NCBI GenBank assembly: GCA_963699215.1
Contig: OY969422.1
Span: 1,426,001-1,490,000 of the forward strand
Source: VRUE01 sp963699215
GTDB lineage: Bacteria; Actinomycetota; Thermoleophilia; Solirubrobacterales; 70-9
Reading direction: 5' to 3'
DNA length: 64,000 bases
The notes beneath the pieces were generated by a model. That model saw only the letters and a list, made by a program, of their open reading frames with translations, had not been told where the DNA came from and did no database searches. Positions 26,352 through 35,781 of this stretch are shown here, piece after piece. Both the position numbers and the translations under genes were made by a program. Numbering within the stretch: position 1 is the first letter of the stretch; each line of letters begins with the position of its first letter.

Positions 26352-27701
26352 GTGGAAGGGGTCGAGAACGTCGACGTCGCCGTGATCGGCGCCGGGCTGT
26401 CGGGCCTGAGCGCCGCAAGGGCGCTCGCCGACGCCGGCCGCGAGGTCGTGGTGCTGGAGGCGCGGGAGCGGGTCGGCGGACGATTGCTCAACGCGACGCT
26501 GGGGGGCGGCGTGACGGTCGACCTCGGCGGCCAGTGGGTCGGCGCCGACCACGTGCGGGTGCAGCGGCTCGCCGGCGAGCTCGGGATCGAGGTCTTCCCC
26601 CAGCACGGCGGCGGGCGGAACCTGCTCGACGTGGACGGCAAGCGCCGCCGCTACCGCGGCACGATCCCGCGGCTCGGACCGCGCGTGCTCTGGGACATCT
26701 TCGTCGCCCGCCGCCGCTTCGACCGCCTCGCCGCGGCGGTCGGCGCCGAGGAGCCCTGGGCGGCGGAGCGCGCCGCCGAGCTCGACGGCGAAACGCTCGC
26801 CGAGTGGTGCGAGCGCAACGTGCGCACCGAGGTCGCCCGCGAGCTGATCGGGCTCGCCGGGCGCACCGTATGGGGGACCGGGCCGGAGGAGCTCTCGATG
26901 CTGCATGTCCTCTTCTACGTCGCCGCCGCGGGTGGCTTCGACAAGCTGCTCGACACCGAGGGCGGCGCCCAACAGGACCGCCTCGACGGCGGCGCGCAGC
27001 TGCTGCCGCTCGGCCTCGCCGCCACGCTCGGCGACCGCGTGCGGCTCGGCGCGCCGGTGCGTCGGATCGAGCAGAGCGCCGCCGGGCTGCGCGTCGTCGC
27101 CGACGGAGTCGAGGTCGAGGCCGAGCGGGCGATCGTCGCCGCTCCCCCGGCGGTCGCCGCCCGGATCGAGCTCGACCCGCTGCCCCCGGGCCGCCCGGAG
27201 CTTGCCGAGCGCCTGCGTCCCGGCGCGCTGACCAAGTGCACGGCGCTGTACGAGGAGCCGTTCTGGCGCGAGGACGGGCTCAGCGGCGAGGCGGTCACCG
27301 ACGCCGGCCCCGTCACCCTCACCTTCGACAGCTCCCCACGGAACGGCTCGGCCGGGGTGCTGCTCGGCTTCGTCGGCGGTCCCGAGGCGCGGCAGATCGC
27401 GCCGCTGGTGCCGGCCGAGCGCCGCGCTGCCGTCCTCGCCTGCTTCGAGCGCCTCTACGGGGCGCGCGCGGCGCAGCCGCTGGAGTACGCCGAACAGACC
27501 TGGGCGGCGGAGGAGTGGTCGGGGGGCGGGCCGACCTCGAACTTCGGCCCGGGCGGGTGGACCGCTTGTGGCCCCGCCCTGCGCGAGCCCGCCGGCCGCA
27601 TCCACTGGGCCGGCACCGAGACGGCCACCGTCTGGAGCGGCTACATGGAGGGTGCCCTGCAGGCCGGCGAACGGGTTGCCGCCGAGGTCCTCGGGGCCTA
27701 G
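26352..27701 (+). CDS. FAD-dependent amine oxidase (monoamine oxidase family)
   Basis: 449 residues. FAD-binding GxGxxG with downstream E and RxGGR: VAVIGAGLSGLSAARALADAG, VVVLEARERVGGRLL, then DLGGQWVGADHVRVQRLAGE. The C-terminal FAD segment IHWAGTETATVWSGYMEGAL is the diagnostic motif of flavin monoamine oxidases. The family oxidises primary or secondary amines to imines with O2. Substrate is not predictable. It is 44 bp from the divergent SnoaL-like gene, which could share regulation. GTG start at 26352. Confidence 0.88.
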   Translation: MEGVENVDVAVIGAGLSGLSAARALADAGREVVVLEARERVGGRLLNATLGGGVTVDLGGQWVGADHVRVQRLAGELGIEVFPQHGGGRNLLDVDGKRRRYRGTIPRLGPRVLWDIFVARRRFDRLAAAVGAEEPWAAERAAELDGETLAEWCERNVRTEVARELIGLAGRTVWGTGPEELSMLHVLFYVAAAGGFDKLLDTEGGAQQDRLDGGAQLLPLGLAATLGDRVRLGAPVRRIEQSAAGLRVVADGVEVEAERAIVAAPPAVAARIELDPLPPGRPELAERLRPGALTKCTALYEEPFWREDGLSGEAVTDAGPVTLTFDSSPRNGSAGVLLGFVGGPEARQIAPLVPAERRAAVLACFERLYGARAAQPLEYAEQTWAAEEWSGGGPTSNFGPGGWTACGPALREPAGRIHWAGTETATVWSGYMEGALQAGERVAAEVLGA

Positions 27702-27785
27702 CGAGGGAGCGGCCCCGACTGGTCAGGTCCGCTGCGGTCGGTTAGGGTCGGTCACACCCCGCCTCCCAGAGAACGGAGCTCCCGC

Positions 27786-28289
27786 ATGGCCTACGAGATG
27801 CAGATCCGCGGCACCCAGGACGAGGTGAAGATCCGCAGCCCCTGGGCCGCCGCCCTGTTGCCGATCGTCACCCTCGGCATCTACCACCTCGTCTGGTGGT
27901 ACCGGATCAACCGCGAGCTGCGCGACTACGGCAAAGCCAAAGGCTACGACCTCGGCCAGAACCCGACCAACTCGGTGCTGGCGCTCTTCCCCGGGGGAAT
28001 CGTCATCGTGCCGGCGCTGATCACCTACTGGCGCGGCACCAAGCGCGTCATGGGCGCCTCGCGTCTGGCCGGCAAGGACCCGCTCAACGGCTGGATCGCG
28101 ATCATCCTCTACGTGCTGATCGCACCCGCCCTCTGGGCCTACATCCAGGTCTCGCTCAACGACGTCTGGCGTCAGGAAGCCGAGGCCCTGCCCGGCCAGG
28201 AGCCGCCGCCGACGTCTGACCTGAACCCTCAGCCGCTGCCGCCCGAGCAGCAGCCGCCGGCCTCGGAGCCGCCGCCGCCTTCGCCCTAG
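27786..28289 (+). CDS. DUF4234-type small membrane protein
   Basis: 167 residues. DUF4234 features: an early helix SPWAAALLPIVTLGIYHLVWWYRI followed by NRELRDYGKAKG, a second helix LFPGGIVIVPALITYW and a third GWIAIILYVLIAPALWAYIQ. A Pro/Gln-rich cytoplasmic-type tail (PPPTSDLNPQPLPPEQQPP) ends the protein. The family has no known function. A GGAG ribosome site (AACGGAGCTCCCGC) precedes the ATG. It sits 10 bp upstream of rlmN. Confidence 0.82.
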   Translation: MAYEMQIRGTQDEVKIRSPWAAALLPIVTLGIYHLVWWYRINRELRDYGKAKGYDLGQNPTNSVLALFPGGIVIVPALITYWRGTKRVMGASRLAGKDPLNGWIAIILYVLIAPALWAYIQVSLNDVWRQEAEALPGQEPPPTSDLNPQPLPPEQQPPASEPPPPSP

Positions 28290-28299
28290 ACTCGGGCGC

Positions 28300-29298
28300 G
28301 TGGACCGCGCGCTTCTAAGTCAGACCCTCGCCACGGCCGGCGAGCCGACCTACCGCGCCTCCCAGATCTGGGAGTGGGTGGCGCGCGGGGCACGCTCCTA
28401 CGCGGAGATGACCAACCTGCCGGCATCTCTGCGGGAGGCGCTCGCGGCCGCGGTGCCGCTCACGACCCTCGAGTTGCGGGCCGAGGCGAAGTCCGACGAC
28501 GGCACGGTCAAGGCACTCTTCCACACCGCCGACGGGCGGGCAGTCGAGGCGGTGCTGATGCGCTACCGCGACGGGCGCCGCTCGGTCTGTCTCTCCTCGC
28601 AGTCGGGCTGCCCGCTGACCTGCACCTTCTGCGCCACCGGCCAGATGAAGTTCGGCCGCAACCTGACGGCCGACGAGATACTCGACCAGGCGCTGCACTT
28701 CCGCCGCACCGAAGCGATCGACCACGTCGTCTTCATGGGGATGGGGGAGCCGACGATGAACCTCGACGCGGTGCTCGCCGCCTGCGAGCTGCTGCCCGAC
28801 CTCGGCGTCACCCACCGCCGCACGGCGATCTCGACCGTCGGCTGGGTGCCGGGGATCGACCGCCTCGCGGAATGCGAGATGCCGCTCAGCCTCGCCCTCT
28901 CCCTGCACGCGCCCAACGACGGCCTGCGCTCGCAGCTGATGCCGGTCAACGACCGCTACCCGCTGGCCGAGGTGCTGGCCGCCTGCGAGCGCTACCGCGC
29001 CCAGCGCCGGCGCAAGGTCTTCGTCGAGTACGTGATGCTGGACGGGGTCAACGACCTGCCCGAGCACGCGCGCCAGCTCGCCGCCCTGCTCGACCGCCGC
29101 GCCTACAAGGTCAACTTGATCCCCTACAACCCGACGGGCGCTTACGACGGCTCCTCGCCGGAGCGGATCGAGCGCTTCCGGGCGATCCTCGCCGAGCACG
29201 GCCTCGCCGCCACCGTTCGCCTCACCCGCGGCCGCGACATCGACGCCGCCTGCGGGCAGCTCGCCGCCACGGCCTCGACTGGCCGGTCAGCCAGCTAG
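28300..29298 (+). CDS. rlmN: 23S rRNA (A2503-C2)/tRNA methyltransferase RlmN
   Basis: 332 residues, GTG start. The radical-SAM cluster motif CPLTCTFCATGQM (CxxxCxxC) is followed by GRNLTADEILDQ, HVVFMGMGEPTMNLD, the SAM/structural STVGWVPGI, LALSLHAPNDGLRSQLMPVN and KVNLIPYNPTG. The usual PTYRASQIWEWV start is present. The enzyme methylates C2 of A2503 in 23S rRNA and A37 of some tRNAs, and its resting Cys is expected near the C-terminus (Cys in DAACGQL). The downstream P450 starts 12 bp after the stop. Confidence 0.95.
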   Translation: MDRALLSQTLATAGEPTYRASQIWEWVARGARSYAEMTNLPASLREALAAAVPLTTLELRAEAKSDDGTVKALFHTADGRAVEAVLMRYRDGRRSVCLSSQSGCPLTCTFCATGQMKFGRNLTADEILDQALHFRRTEAIDHVVFMGMGEPTMNLDAVLAACELLPDLGVTHRRTAISTVGWVPGIDRLAECEMPLSLALSLHAPNDGLRSQLMPVNDRYPLAEVLAACERYRAQRRRKVFVEYVMLDGVNDLPEHARQLAALLDRRAYKVNLIPYNPTGAYDGSSPERIERFRAILAEHGLAATVRLTRGRDIDAACGQLAATASTGRSAS

Positions 29299-29309
29299 CA
29301 TCCAGGGCG

Positions 29310-30740
29310 ATGCCGACCGAGACCGCAATTCCCGTCGCCAAGCCGCCGCAGATGTCGGACAACCCGGTGCGGCGGGTGGCCGACGACATCCGCGCCGAGT
29401 GGCGCGGGCGGGGCAAGTTCCCGCCCGGGCCCGGCGACTTCAGCCTCGCCCGCACCCACCAGATCGCCCACGACCCGCTGCCGCTGCTGCTCGGTGCCTA
29501 CGAAGAGCACGGCCCGATCTTCAGCATGCGGCTGCTCCACTCGCGAGTCGTCTTCATGCTCGGGCCCGAAGCCAACCACTTCGTCACCGTCGGCCACCCG
29601 GAGAACTTCCACTGGCGCGAGTCGAGCTTCGGCGACCTGATCCCGCTGCTCGGCGACGGCCTCCTGACGATCGACGACGACTACCACGACCGGGCGCGGG
29701 CGATCATGATGCCGGCCTTCCACCGCCGCCAGCTGACCGCGTCGGTGGAGGCGATGGTGGTCGAGGCGGAAGCGGCGATCGGCGCCCTGCGTCCCGACAC
29801 CGTGGTCGACATCTACGACTGGATGCGCAACCTGGCGATGCGGATCGCGATGCGCGCCCTGCTCGGGCTCGATCCAGACGAAGCCGGCAAGGGCGCCGTC
29901 GCGGCCGAGCACTTCGAGCGGGCCCTCGGCTTCTACGGGATCGACTACCCGCTGCGGCTGCTGCGCGGGCCGGGCTCGCCCTGGCGCAAGCTGCTCGCCT
30001 CGCGACAGGTGCTCGACGAGATCGTCTTCGGCGAGATCGAGCGCCGCCGCGCCGTCCCCGACGACGAGCGCCAGGACATCCTCAGCCTCCTGCTCGGCGC
30101 CCGCGGCGAGGCCGGCGAGGCGTTCACCGACCGCGAGGTGCGCGACCAGGTGATGACCCTGATGTTCGCCGGCCACGACACCTCGACCTCGACCCTGACC
30201 TTCATGATGCACGAGCTGGCCCGCCACCCCGACGCGACCGAGCGGCTCTGCGAGGAGCAGGACCGGGTGCTCGGCGGCGAGCCCCCGAGCGTCGATGCGC
30301 TTGAGGAGATGCCCTACCTGGACATGGTCCTCGACGAGGTGCTGCGCCTCTACCCGCCGGCCTGGATCGGGCCGCGCCGTGCCGTGCGCGAGTTCGAGTT
30401 CGGCGGCTACACCGTCCCCAGGGGCGCCTACGTCAACTACTGCTCCTGGGCCAGCCACCGCATTCCCGAGGTCTTCCCCGAGCCCGAGGCGTTCATCCCC
30501 GAGCGCTTCACGCGCGAGCGCAAGGCGGCGCTGCCGCGCGGCGCCTACGTCCCCTTCGGCGGCGGCCAGCGGATCTGCATCGGCAAGCGCTTCGGTCAGA
30601 CCGAGGTGAAGCTGGTGGCGACGATGCTGCTGCAGCGACTGCGCCTCGACGCGCTTCCCGGCCGCACGATGACCGTGCGGCAGATGCCGACGCTCTCGCC
30701 GAAGGGCGGTCTGGGGATGCGGGTACTGTCCCGCGCGTGA
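29310..30740 (+). CDS. Cytochrome P450
   Basis: 476 residues. All P450 landmarks are seen: I-helix MFAGHDTSTSTLTFMMHELA, K-helix ExxR in DEVLRLYPPAW, the PERF motif in FIPERFTRERK, and the heme loop PFGGGQRICIGKRFG with the axial Cys423. Length and PFGGGxRxCxG resemble long-chain or steroid class bacterial P450s. No ferredoxin gene is adjacent. Its TGA overlaps the GTG of an MFS exporter gene, which suggests that the product or substrate is transported by the neighbour (inference). Substrate unknown. Confidence 0.95.
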   Translation: MPTETAIPVAKPPQMSDNPVRRVADDIRAEWRGRGKFPPGPGDFSLARTHQIAHDPLPLLLGAYEEHGPIFSMRLLHSRVVFMLGPEANHFVTVGHPENFHWRESSFGDLIPLLGDGLLTIDDDYHDRARAIMMPAFHRRQLTASVEAMVVEAEAAIGALRPDTVVDIYDWMRNLAMRIAMRALLGLDPDEAGKGAVAAEHFERALGFYGIDYPLRLLRGPGSPWRKLLASRQVLDEIVFGEIERRRAVPDDERQDILSLLLGARGEAGEAFTDREVRDQVMTLMFAGHDTSTSTLTFMMHELARHPDATERLCEEQDRVLGGEPPSVDALEEMPYLDMVLDEVLRLYPPAWIGPRRAVREFEFGGYTVPRGAYVNYCSWASHRIPEVFPEPEAFIPERFTRERKAALPRGAYVPFGGGQRICIGKRFGQTEVKLVATMLLQRLRLDALPGRTMTVRQMPTLSPKGGLGMRVLSRA

Positions 30741-32152
30741 CCGACGCCTCTGGGTCGCAGCTCGGCCGCTGGACGCTCTGGTTCGGCGGCCTCGCCTTCT
30801 TCACCTGCTATTTGGGACAGACGGCCCTGGGTGTCTTGCAGCCGACGATCGAGCGGGACCTCGGCCTCTCCGACACCGAGGCGCAGTGGGTCGTCAATTC
30901 CTTCTTCCTCACCCTGGCGCTGTTCGCCGCCCCCGGCGGGCGGCTCGGCGACTACTACGGCCACCGCCGCGTCCTGCTCGTCGCGCTGCCGATCTTCGCG
31001 CTGGGGTCGTTCGCCGCCGCGGTCTCCCAGAGCTTCGTCTGGTTGATCGCCGGGATCGCCGTCGCCGGGATCGGCGCGTCTACGCTCTACCCCTCCAGCG
31101 CCGCGATGATCGCCAACCGGGTCGCGCTCGAGAACCGCGGCGCGGCGATCGGCCTCTACTCCGCGATCGGCGCGACGGTGTTCGTGATCGGCCCGTTGAT
31201 GGCGGGCCTGCTGACCGAGGCGGTCGATTGGCGCGCGATGTTCGTGTTGCAGCTCGCGGTCGGGCTCGGCGTCGCGGCCATCGGCTGGCTTCGGGTCGAC
31301 AACAGGCCGGTGGGCGAGCCGCAGCCCTTCGACGGCACCGGCCTGGCGGTCTTGATGATCGGTCTCACCGCCCTGCTCGTCTCGATGATGCAGGCGCTCG
31401 CCTGGGGCTGGGACTCCGCCGCCACCGTCGCCCTCTTCGCAGCGGGGGTCGGGGTGCTTGCCTGCTTCGCCGTGCTGGAGCTGCGCAGCGAGCACCCGCT
31501 GTTGGACCTCCGCTTGCTCAGCCGCCGCGTCATCGTCGGCATCGTCGTCTCGATGTTCGCCGCGCAGTTCATCCTCAACGGCTTCATCGTCTACATCGCC
31601 ACCTACTTCCAGCACGTGCTCGATTACGGAGCGCTGCACGCCTCGCTGGCGATGCTGCCGGCGCTAGTGGGCGTTCCCTACTTCTGCTTCGCCGCCGGCC
31701 GCTGGACCGACCGCTTCGGCGCCCGCCGTCCGGCGCTGGGCGGATTTCTCGCCTCGACGGCCGCGTTCGCCTGGATCGCCCTCTTCGTCGACCGAGCGGA
31801 CTACCTGTTGTTGCTGCCGGCCCTCGCGGTGCTCAGCGTCTCGCTCTCGCCGATGTTCACCTCGCTGCTCACCGGGCTCAGCAACGCGGTCAGCGCCGAG
31901 GAGCGCGGCGACGCCAACGCCCTCGTTCTCACCGTCCGCTGGGTCGGTGCCGCGGCGGGCACGATGGTGCTTGGAGTGGTCCTGCGGCTTTCGAGCGACG
32001 GCGCCGAAGCCCCCGACGCCTCCGCTTACTCCGCCGCCTTCGCGGTCGAGGCCGGTGTCGTCCTGCTCGGCGGCATCGCCTGCGCGCTGCTGCTCCGCGA
32101 TCCGGCCCCCGAGCGACGCCACCGGCACCATCACTTCCGCCCGCACCTCTGA
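30737..32152 (+). CDS. MFS transporter, DHA2-like drug/proton antiporter family
   Basis: 471 residues with about 14 hydrophobic helices, as in the DHA2 family. Motif A-like GGRLGDYYGHRRVLL after helix 2, and motif C-like IGLYSAIGATVFVIGPLMAGLL in helix 5 are visible, both common in exporters. The C-terminus is His/Arg-rich (RRHRHHHFRPHL). The GTG overlaps the P450 stop by 4 bp (GTGA), so the pair is translationally coupled. Export of a hydrophobic compound handled by the P450 is a reasonable guess only. Confidence 0.88.
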   Translation: MTDASGSQLGRWTLWFGGLAFFTCYLGQTALGVLQPTIERDLGLSDTEAQWVVNSFFLTLALFAAPGGRLGDYYGHRRVLLVALPIFALGSFAAAVSQSFVWLIAGIAVAGIGASTLYPSSAAMIANRVALENRGAAIGLYSAIGATVFVIGPLMAGLLTEAVDWRAMFVLQLAVGLGVAAIGWLRVDNRPVGEPQPFDGTGLAVLMIGLTALLVSMMQALAWGWDSAATVALFAAGVGVLACFAVLELRSEHPLLDLRLLSRRVIVGIVVSMFAAQFILNGFIVYIATYFQHVLDYGALHASLAMLPALVGVPYFCFAAGRWTDRFGARRPALGGFLASTAAFAWIALFVDRADYLLLLPALAVLSVSLSPMFTSLLTGLSNAVSAEERGDANALVLTVRWVGAAAGTMVLGVVLRLSSDGAEAPDASAYSAAFAVEAGVVLLGGIACALLLRDPAPERRHRHHHFRPHL

Positions 32153-32169
32153 CTGAGAGGATTCGCGCG

Positions 32170-33423
32170 ATGCGCGCCCTGGTCATCTCCGACACGCACT
32201 TCGGCGCCTGGACCGGGCGGGACCTGCTGCGGGAGGAGGCCTACCTCGAACGGCTGGCGCCGGCGCTGGAGGGGATCGACGAGCTGATCTTCCTCGGCGA
32301 CCTCTTCGACTTCCTCTTCGGCTCGGTCGCCGAGGCGGTGGACGCCTCCGACGGCCTGCTGCGGCTGATCGCCGAGAAGCTGCCGGGCAAGCGGCTCGTC
32401 TTCCTCGCCGGCAACCACGACCACCACCTCGTCCACCGCGACGCCGAGAACCGGCTCGAGGCCCAGCTGGCCTCCGGCCTCTCGCCCACGGTGGAGGGGA
32501 GCCGGCTCGCCGGCGACGATCCCGACCGGCCCGGCCCCGGGTTCTTCCGCTCCTTCCTCGCCCGCCGGCTGCCCGGGGTCGAGATCGAGATCGCCTACCC
32601 GACCCACAGCTTCGCCGGCGTCCTCTGCACCCACGGTCACTACCTCGACCCGCACGCGCGGCTCGCCGGCTCGCGCGGCGACCGGCTGCTTACCCGGACG
32701 CTCTGGGCGATCGCCACCGGTGGGCCGGAGGACCCCAAGACGATCGAGGACTACGAGTCGGTGACCACCCTGCTCACCGAGTGGCTCTACATCGCCGCCC
32801 AGATGCCGCACGGCACCCACGCTCAGCAGAACGTCTTTCGCGCCGCGCAGCGCGTCGGCCGGGTCGGCGCGGCCCTCGGCCTGCCGCTGCGCGGCGCCAA
32901 GCGGCTCGCCGCCGAGCTGCGCGACCGCGGCGTCGGCGAGGACGCGGGGGCCGAGCGCCTGCCCAGCGACGAGCACTTCGACTCGGTGGTCCGCGCCGAG
33001 GCCACACGCCAGCGCCGCGAACAGCCCGCGCCCGAGGCAGCCTGGCCGCGACCCACCTACCCTGCCGCCAGCGTCGTCTCGCCCAGCGATCCCTCAGAGC
33101 ACGCGCTCGAGGCCTTCGCCCGGGTGGTCGGGAACCTCGACTGGGACAGGGAGACAGACCGCATCGTCTTCGCCCACACCCACCAGCCGCTGGCCGACGT
33201 CCGCGCCGGCGGCGACTCGCGCACCCGCTACTGGAACACGGGCTCCTGGATCTACGAGCCGGACCTCGGCTCGCGCCAGGCCTACGCGCGCTACCTGCGC
33301 TACGCCTGGCCTGGCAGCGCCGTCGTCATCGACGACGAAGAGCCCGAGCCTCGCCTGCTCGAGCTCCTCGCCGACCTCAACCCCCTCACGGGGGGAGCGG
33401 GGCTGCCGCCCCCAGTTACTTGA
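32170..33423 (+). CDS. Calcineurin-like metallophosphoesterase
   Basis: 417 residues. Metal-binding motifs in order: D-x-H in VISDTHFGAW, GD-x2-D in IFLGDLFDFLFG, GNHDHH in VFLAGNHDHHLV, a GH in CTHGHYLDP, and the final GH-type HTH in VFAHTHQPLADV followed by YWNTGSW. The layout is close to LpxH/UDP-diacylglucosamine pyrophosphatase-like enzymes, but with a helical insertion (about residues 190-300). It starts 18 bp after the MFS gene and may be in that operon. Its last 8 bp overlap the convergent glutamine synthetase gene. Confidence 0.85.
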   Translation: MRALVISDTHFGAWTGRDLLREEAYLERLAPALEGIDELIFLGDLFDFLFGSVAEAVDASDGLLRLIAEKLPGKRLVFLAGNHDHHLVHRDAENRLEAQLASGLSPTVEGSRLAGDDPDRPGPGFFRSFLARRLPGVEIEIAYPTHSFAGVLCTHGHYLDPHARLAGSRGDRLLTRTLWAIATGGPEDPKTIEDYESVTTLLTEWLYIAAQMPHGTHAQQNVFRAAQRVGRVGAALGLPLRGAKRLAAELRDRGVGEDAGAERLPSDEHFDSVVRAEATRQRREQPAPEAAWPRPTYPAASVVSPSDPSEHALEAFARVVGNLDWDRETDRIVFAHTHQPLADVRAGGDSRTRYWNTGSWIYEPDLGSRQAYARYLRYAWPGSAVVIDDEEPEPRLLELLADLNPLTGGAGLPPPVT

Positions 33424-35566
33424 TGAACAGCATCTCCTCGTACTTCGGCAGCGGCCAGAGGTCGTCGGCGACGACCTTCTCGAGCTTGTCGGCTGCCTCG
33501 CGGACCCGAGCCATCGCGGCGATCTGCTTGTCGCGGGCGTGGATCGCCAGGTCGAGGCCCTCGAGCTCGTCCGGGTAGGTGTTGGCTTCCTCGAGCTCTG
33601 CCAGCGACTTTCCGAGTGCTTCGAGGGCCTCCTTGAGCTCGGCCGCCACGCCCTCGGCAACGCCGGAGTCTTTGATCAGCGCCATGTAGCGCAGCGCCGC
33701 CGGCAGGATCATCGTCTTGGCGATCGAGTGCGTGGTCTCCGCCTCGATGTTGGCGCGGAGCGCATACTGCTCGATCCAGACCTCGTAACGCGACTCCAGC
33801 TCGCGCTTGGAGAGCACCTCGTACTTCTCGAAGGCGGCGACCGTCTCCTCGGCGAGCACCTCGGGCAGCGCGTCGGGCGTGGTGCGCAGGTTCTTCAGCC
33901 CGCGCTGCTCAGCCTCGGCGTGCCAGGCCTCGTCGTAGTTGTCGCCGCCGAAGCAGACCTGCTTGTTGGCAGCGTAGGACTCCTTGACGACCTCGATCAC
34001 GGCCTCGGCGACGTCCGTGCCACCGGAGATCTTCGCCTCCAGCTTGTCGGCGAGCTCGTCGATCGCCTCGGCGGCGATCGTGTTGAGCACGGTGTTGGGG
34101 AAGGCAAGGGACATGCTCGACCCCAGCGCCCGGAACTCGAATTTGTTGCCGGTGAAGGCGAAGGGCGAGGTGCGGTTGCGGTCGCCGCCGTGCATCGGCA
34201 GCGACGGCAGCACCGTGGCCCCCAGCTCGAGGAACGACGCCGGCGTGTTCGGGTCCCCTTCGCCGGTGGCGATCGCCTCGAAGACCTTCTCCAGCTCGCC
34301 GCCGAGGAAGATCGAGATGATCGCCGGCGGCGCCTCGTTGGCGCCCAGGCGGTGGTCCTGGCCGATGTTGGCGACCGAGGCGCGCAGCAGCCCCTGGTGC
34401 TTGTTGACCGCCTGGATCACCGCGGCGCAGAAGAAGAGGAAGTGGATGTTGTCGGCGGGCGTCTTGCCCGGGTCGAGCAGGTTGGACCCGGTGTCGGTCC
34501 CCATCGACCAGTTGTTGTGCTTGCCCGAGCCGTTGACGCCGGCGAACGGCTTCTCGTGCAGCAGGCAGACGAGGCCGTAGCGGCGGGCGACGCTTTCCAG
34601 CACCTGCATCATCAGCTGCTGGTGATCGGAGCCGACGTTCGAGTTCTCGAAGACGGGCGCGATCTCGTACTGGGCCGGCGCCACCTCGTTGTGGCGGGTC
34701 TTGACCGGGATGCCGAGCTTGCGCATCTCCAGCTCCGCCTCGAGCATGCAGGCGAGCACGCGCTCCGGGATCGAGCCGAAGTAGTGGTCGTCGAGCTCGT
34801 GGCCCTTCGGCGGCTTGGCGCCGAACAGGGTGCGGCCGGTGGAGATCAGGTCGGGACGCTCGAAGAAGTACTGCTCGTCGATCAGGAAGTACTCCTGCTC
34901 GGCGCCGACGGTGGTGAAGACGCGCTTGCTGTCCTCGTCGCCGAGTAGCCGCAGCGCCTTGATCGCGGAGCGGGAGAGGGCGTCCATCGAGCGCAGCAGC
35001 GGGATCTTGCCGTCGAGCGCCTCGCCGGTCCAGGAGGCGAACGCGGTCGGGATGCAGAGCAGGGCCCCGTTCGGGTTCTCGAGGATGAAGGCGGGAGAGG
35101 TCGGGTCCCAGGCGGTGTAGCCGCGCGCCTCGAAGGTGGCGCGGACGCCGCCGGTCGGGAAGGAGGACGCGTCGGGCTCGCCCTGGATCAGCTCCTTGCC
35201 GGAGAAGCCGGCCAGCGCGGTGCCCTCCTCGCCGGGGTCGAAGAAGGAGTCGTGCTTCTCCGCGGTCGAGCCGGTCAGCGGCTGGAACATGTGGGTGAAG
35301 TGGGTGGCGCCGTTCTCCAGCGCCCACTCCTTCATCGCCTCGGCGACGGCGTCGGCGAGGCTCGGGTCGAGCGCCACGCCGTCGGCCAGGGTCGCCTGCA
35401 GCTTCTCGAAGACGTCGGCGGGCAGCCGTTCGCGCTGCACGGCGACGGAGAAGACGTTGGCGCCGAAGGGGTCGTTCTCGGGCAGGGTCAGGTCGAGCGC
35501 GCCGAGCGCCTCCCCGTTGGAGCTCCACTGCGCGGCGGTCACGTTCTGCTGGCGGATACGAGTCAT
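33416..35566 (-). CDS. glnN: Glutamine synthetase type III
   Basis: 716 residues, the size of GSIII rather than the 470 of GSI. Diagnostic GSIII segments: FGANVFSVAVQRERLP, THFTHMFQPLTGSTAEKHDSF, SSFPTGGVRATFEARGY, TVGAEQEYFLID, GIPVKTRHNEVAPAQYEIAP, HEKPFAGVNGSGKHNNWSM and APPAIISIFLGGELEKV. It makes glutamine from glutamate, ammonia and ATP as a large oligomer. Amt and GlnK are encoded 15 kb away. About 215 bp upstream hold two inverted repeats that may be operators. Confidence 0.95.
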   Translation of the reverse strand: MTRIRQQNVTAAQWSSNGEALGALDLTLPENDPFGANVFSVAVQRERLPADVFEKLQATLADGVALDPSLADAVAEAMKEWALENGATHFTHMFQPLTGSTAEKHDSFFDPGEEGTALAGFSGKELIQGEPDASSFPTGGVRATFEARGYTAWDPTSPAFILENPNGALLCIPTAFASWTGEALDGKIPLLRSMDALSRSAIKALRLLGDEDSKRVFTTVGAEQEYFLIDEQYFFERPDLISTGRTLFGAKPPKGHELDDHYFGSIPERVLACMLEAELEMRKLGIPVKTRHNEVAPAQYEIAPVFENSNVGSDHQQLMMQVLESVARRYGLVCLLHEKPFAGVNGSGKHNNWSMGTDTGSNLLDPGKTPADNIHFLFFCAAVIQAVNKHQGLLRASVANIGQDHRLGANEAPPAIISIFLGGELEKVFEAIATGEGDPNTPASFLELGATVLPSLPMHGGDRNRTSPFAFTGNKFEFRALGSSMSLAFPNTVLNTIAAEAIDELADKLEAKISGGTDVAEAVIEVVKESYAANKQVCFGGDNYDEAWHAEAEQRGLKNLRTTPDALPEVLAEETVAAFEKYEVLSKRELESRYEVWIEQYALRANIEAETTHSIAKTMILPAALRYMALIKDSGVAEGVAAELKEALEALGKSLAELEEANTYPDELEGLDLAIHARDKQIAAMARVREAADKLEKVVADDLWPLPKYEEMLFIK

Positions 35567-35678
35567 CGCTGTGTCAGTCCCTCGCTTGCGGCGCGCCCGC
35601 CCTGCGAGCGCGATCGGTTACCGGTCTAACTCCCTAGAAGAGCCCAAGCAGCGTAATGGGAAGGCGCGCGAAATGCCT

Positions 35679-35694
35679 TTGTACCGCCGTACAA
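35679..35694. promoter_or_regulatory. Perfect dyad TTGTAC-N4-GTACAA upstream of glnN
   Basis: A 16-bp perfect inverted repeat with a 4-base centre lies 113-128 bp upstream of the glnN start codon, in a spacer otherwise without coding sense. The size suits a dimeric repressor or activator. The regulator is unknown. Confidence 0.4.
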
Positions 35695-35698
35695 CGAT

Positions 35699-35717
35699 CG
35701 GATATGGCCGTTATCCG
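35699..35717. promoter_or_regulatory. Second dyad CGGATA-N7-TATCCG upstream of glnN
   Basis: A 6+6 bp inverted repeat directly next to the TTGTAC dyad. Together they cover 39 bp between the NlpC/P60 gene and glnN, both on the minus strand. No known operator is recognised. Confidence 0.35.
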
Positions 35718-35781
35718 CAGGGAGGAGCGTCGATCGCGAAGCCCTACGGAGGATCGTGCCCCCTGCCGGGGGTAAAAAGCT

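Noticed and set aside
35720..35781. A riboswitch or terminator in the NlpC-glnN spacer (CCCCC-N4-GGGGG followed by A-rich bases)
   Set aside because: The stem is short, has no T-run in the direction of transcription, and matches no riboswitch class I can recognise.
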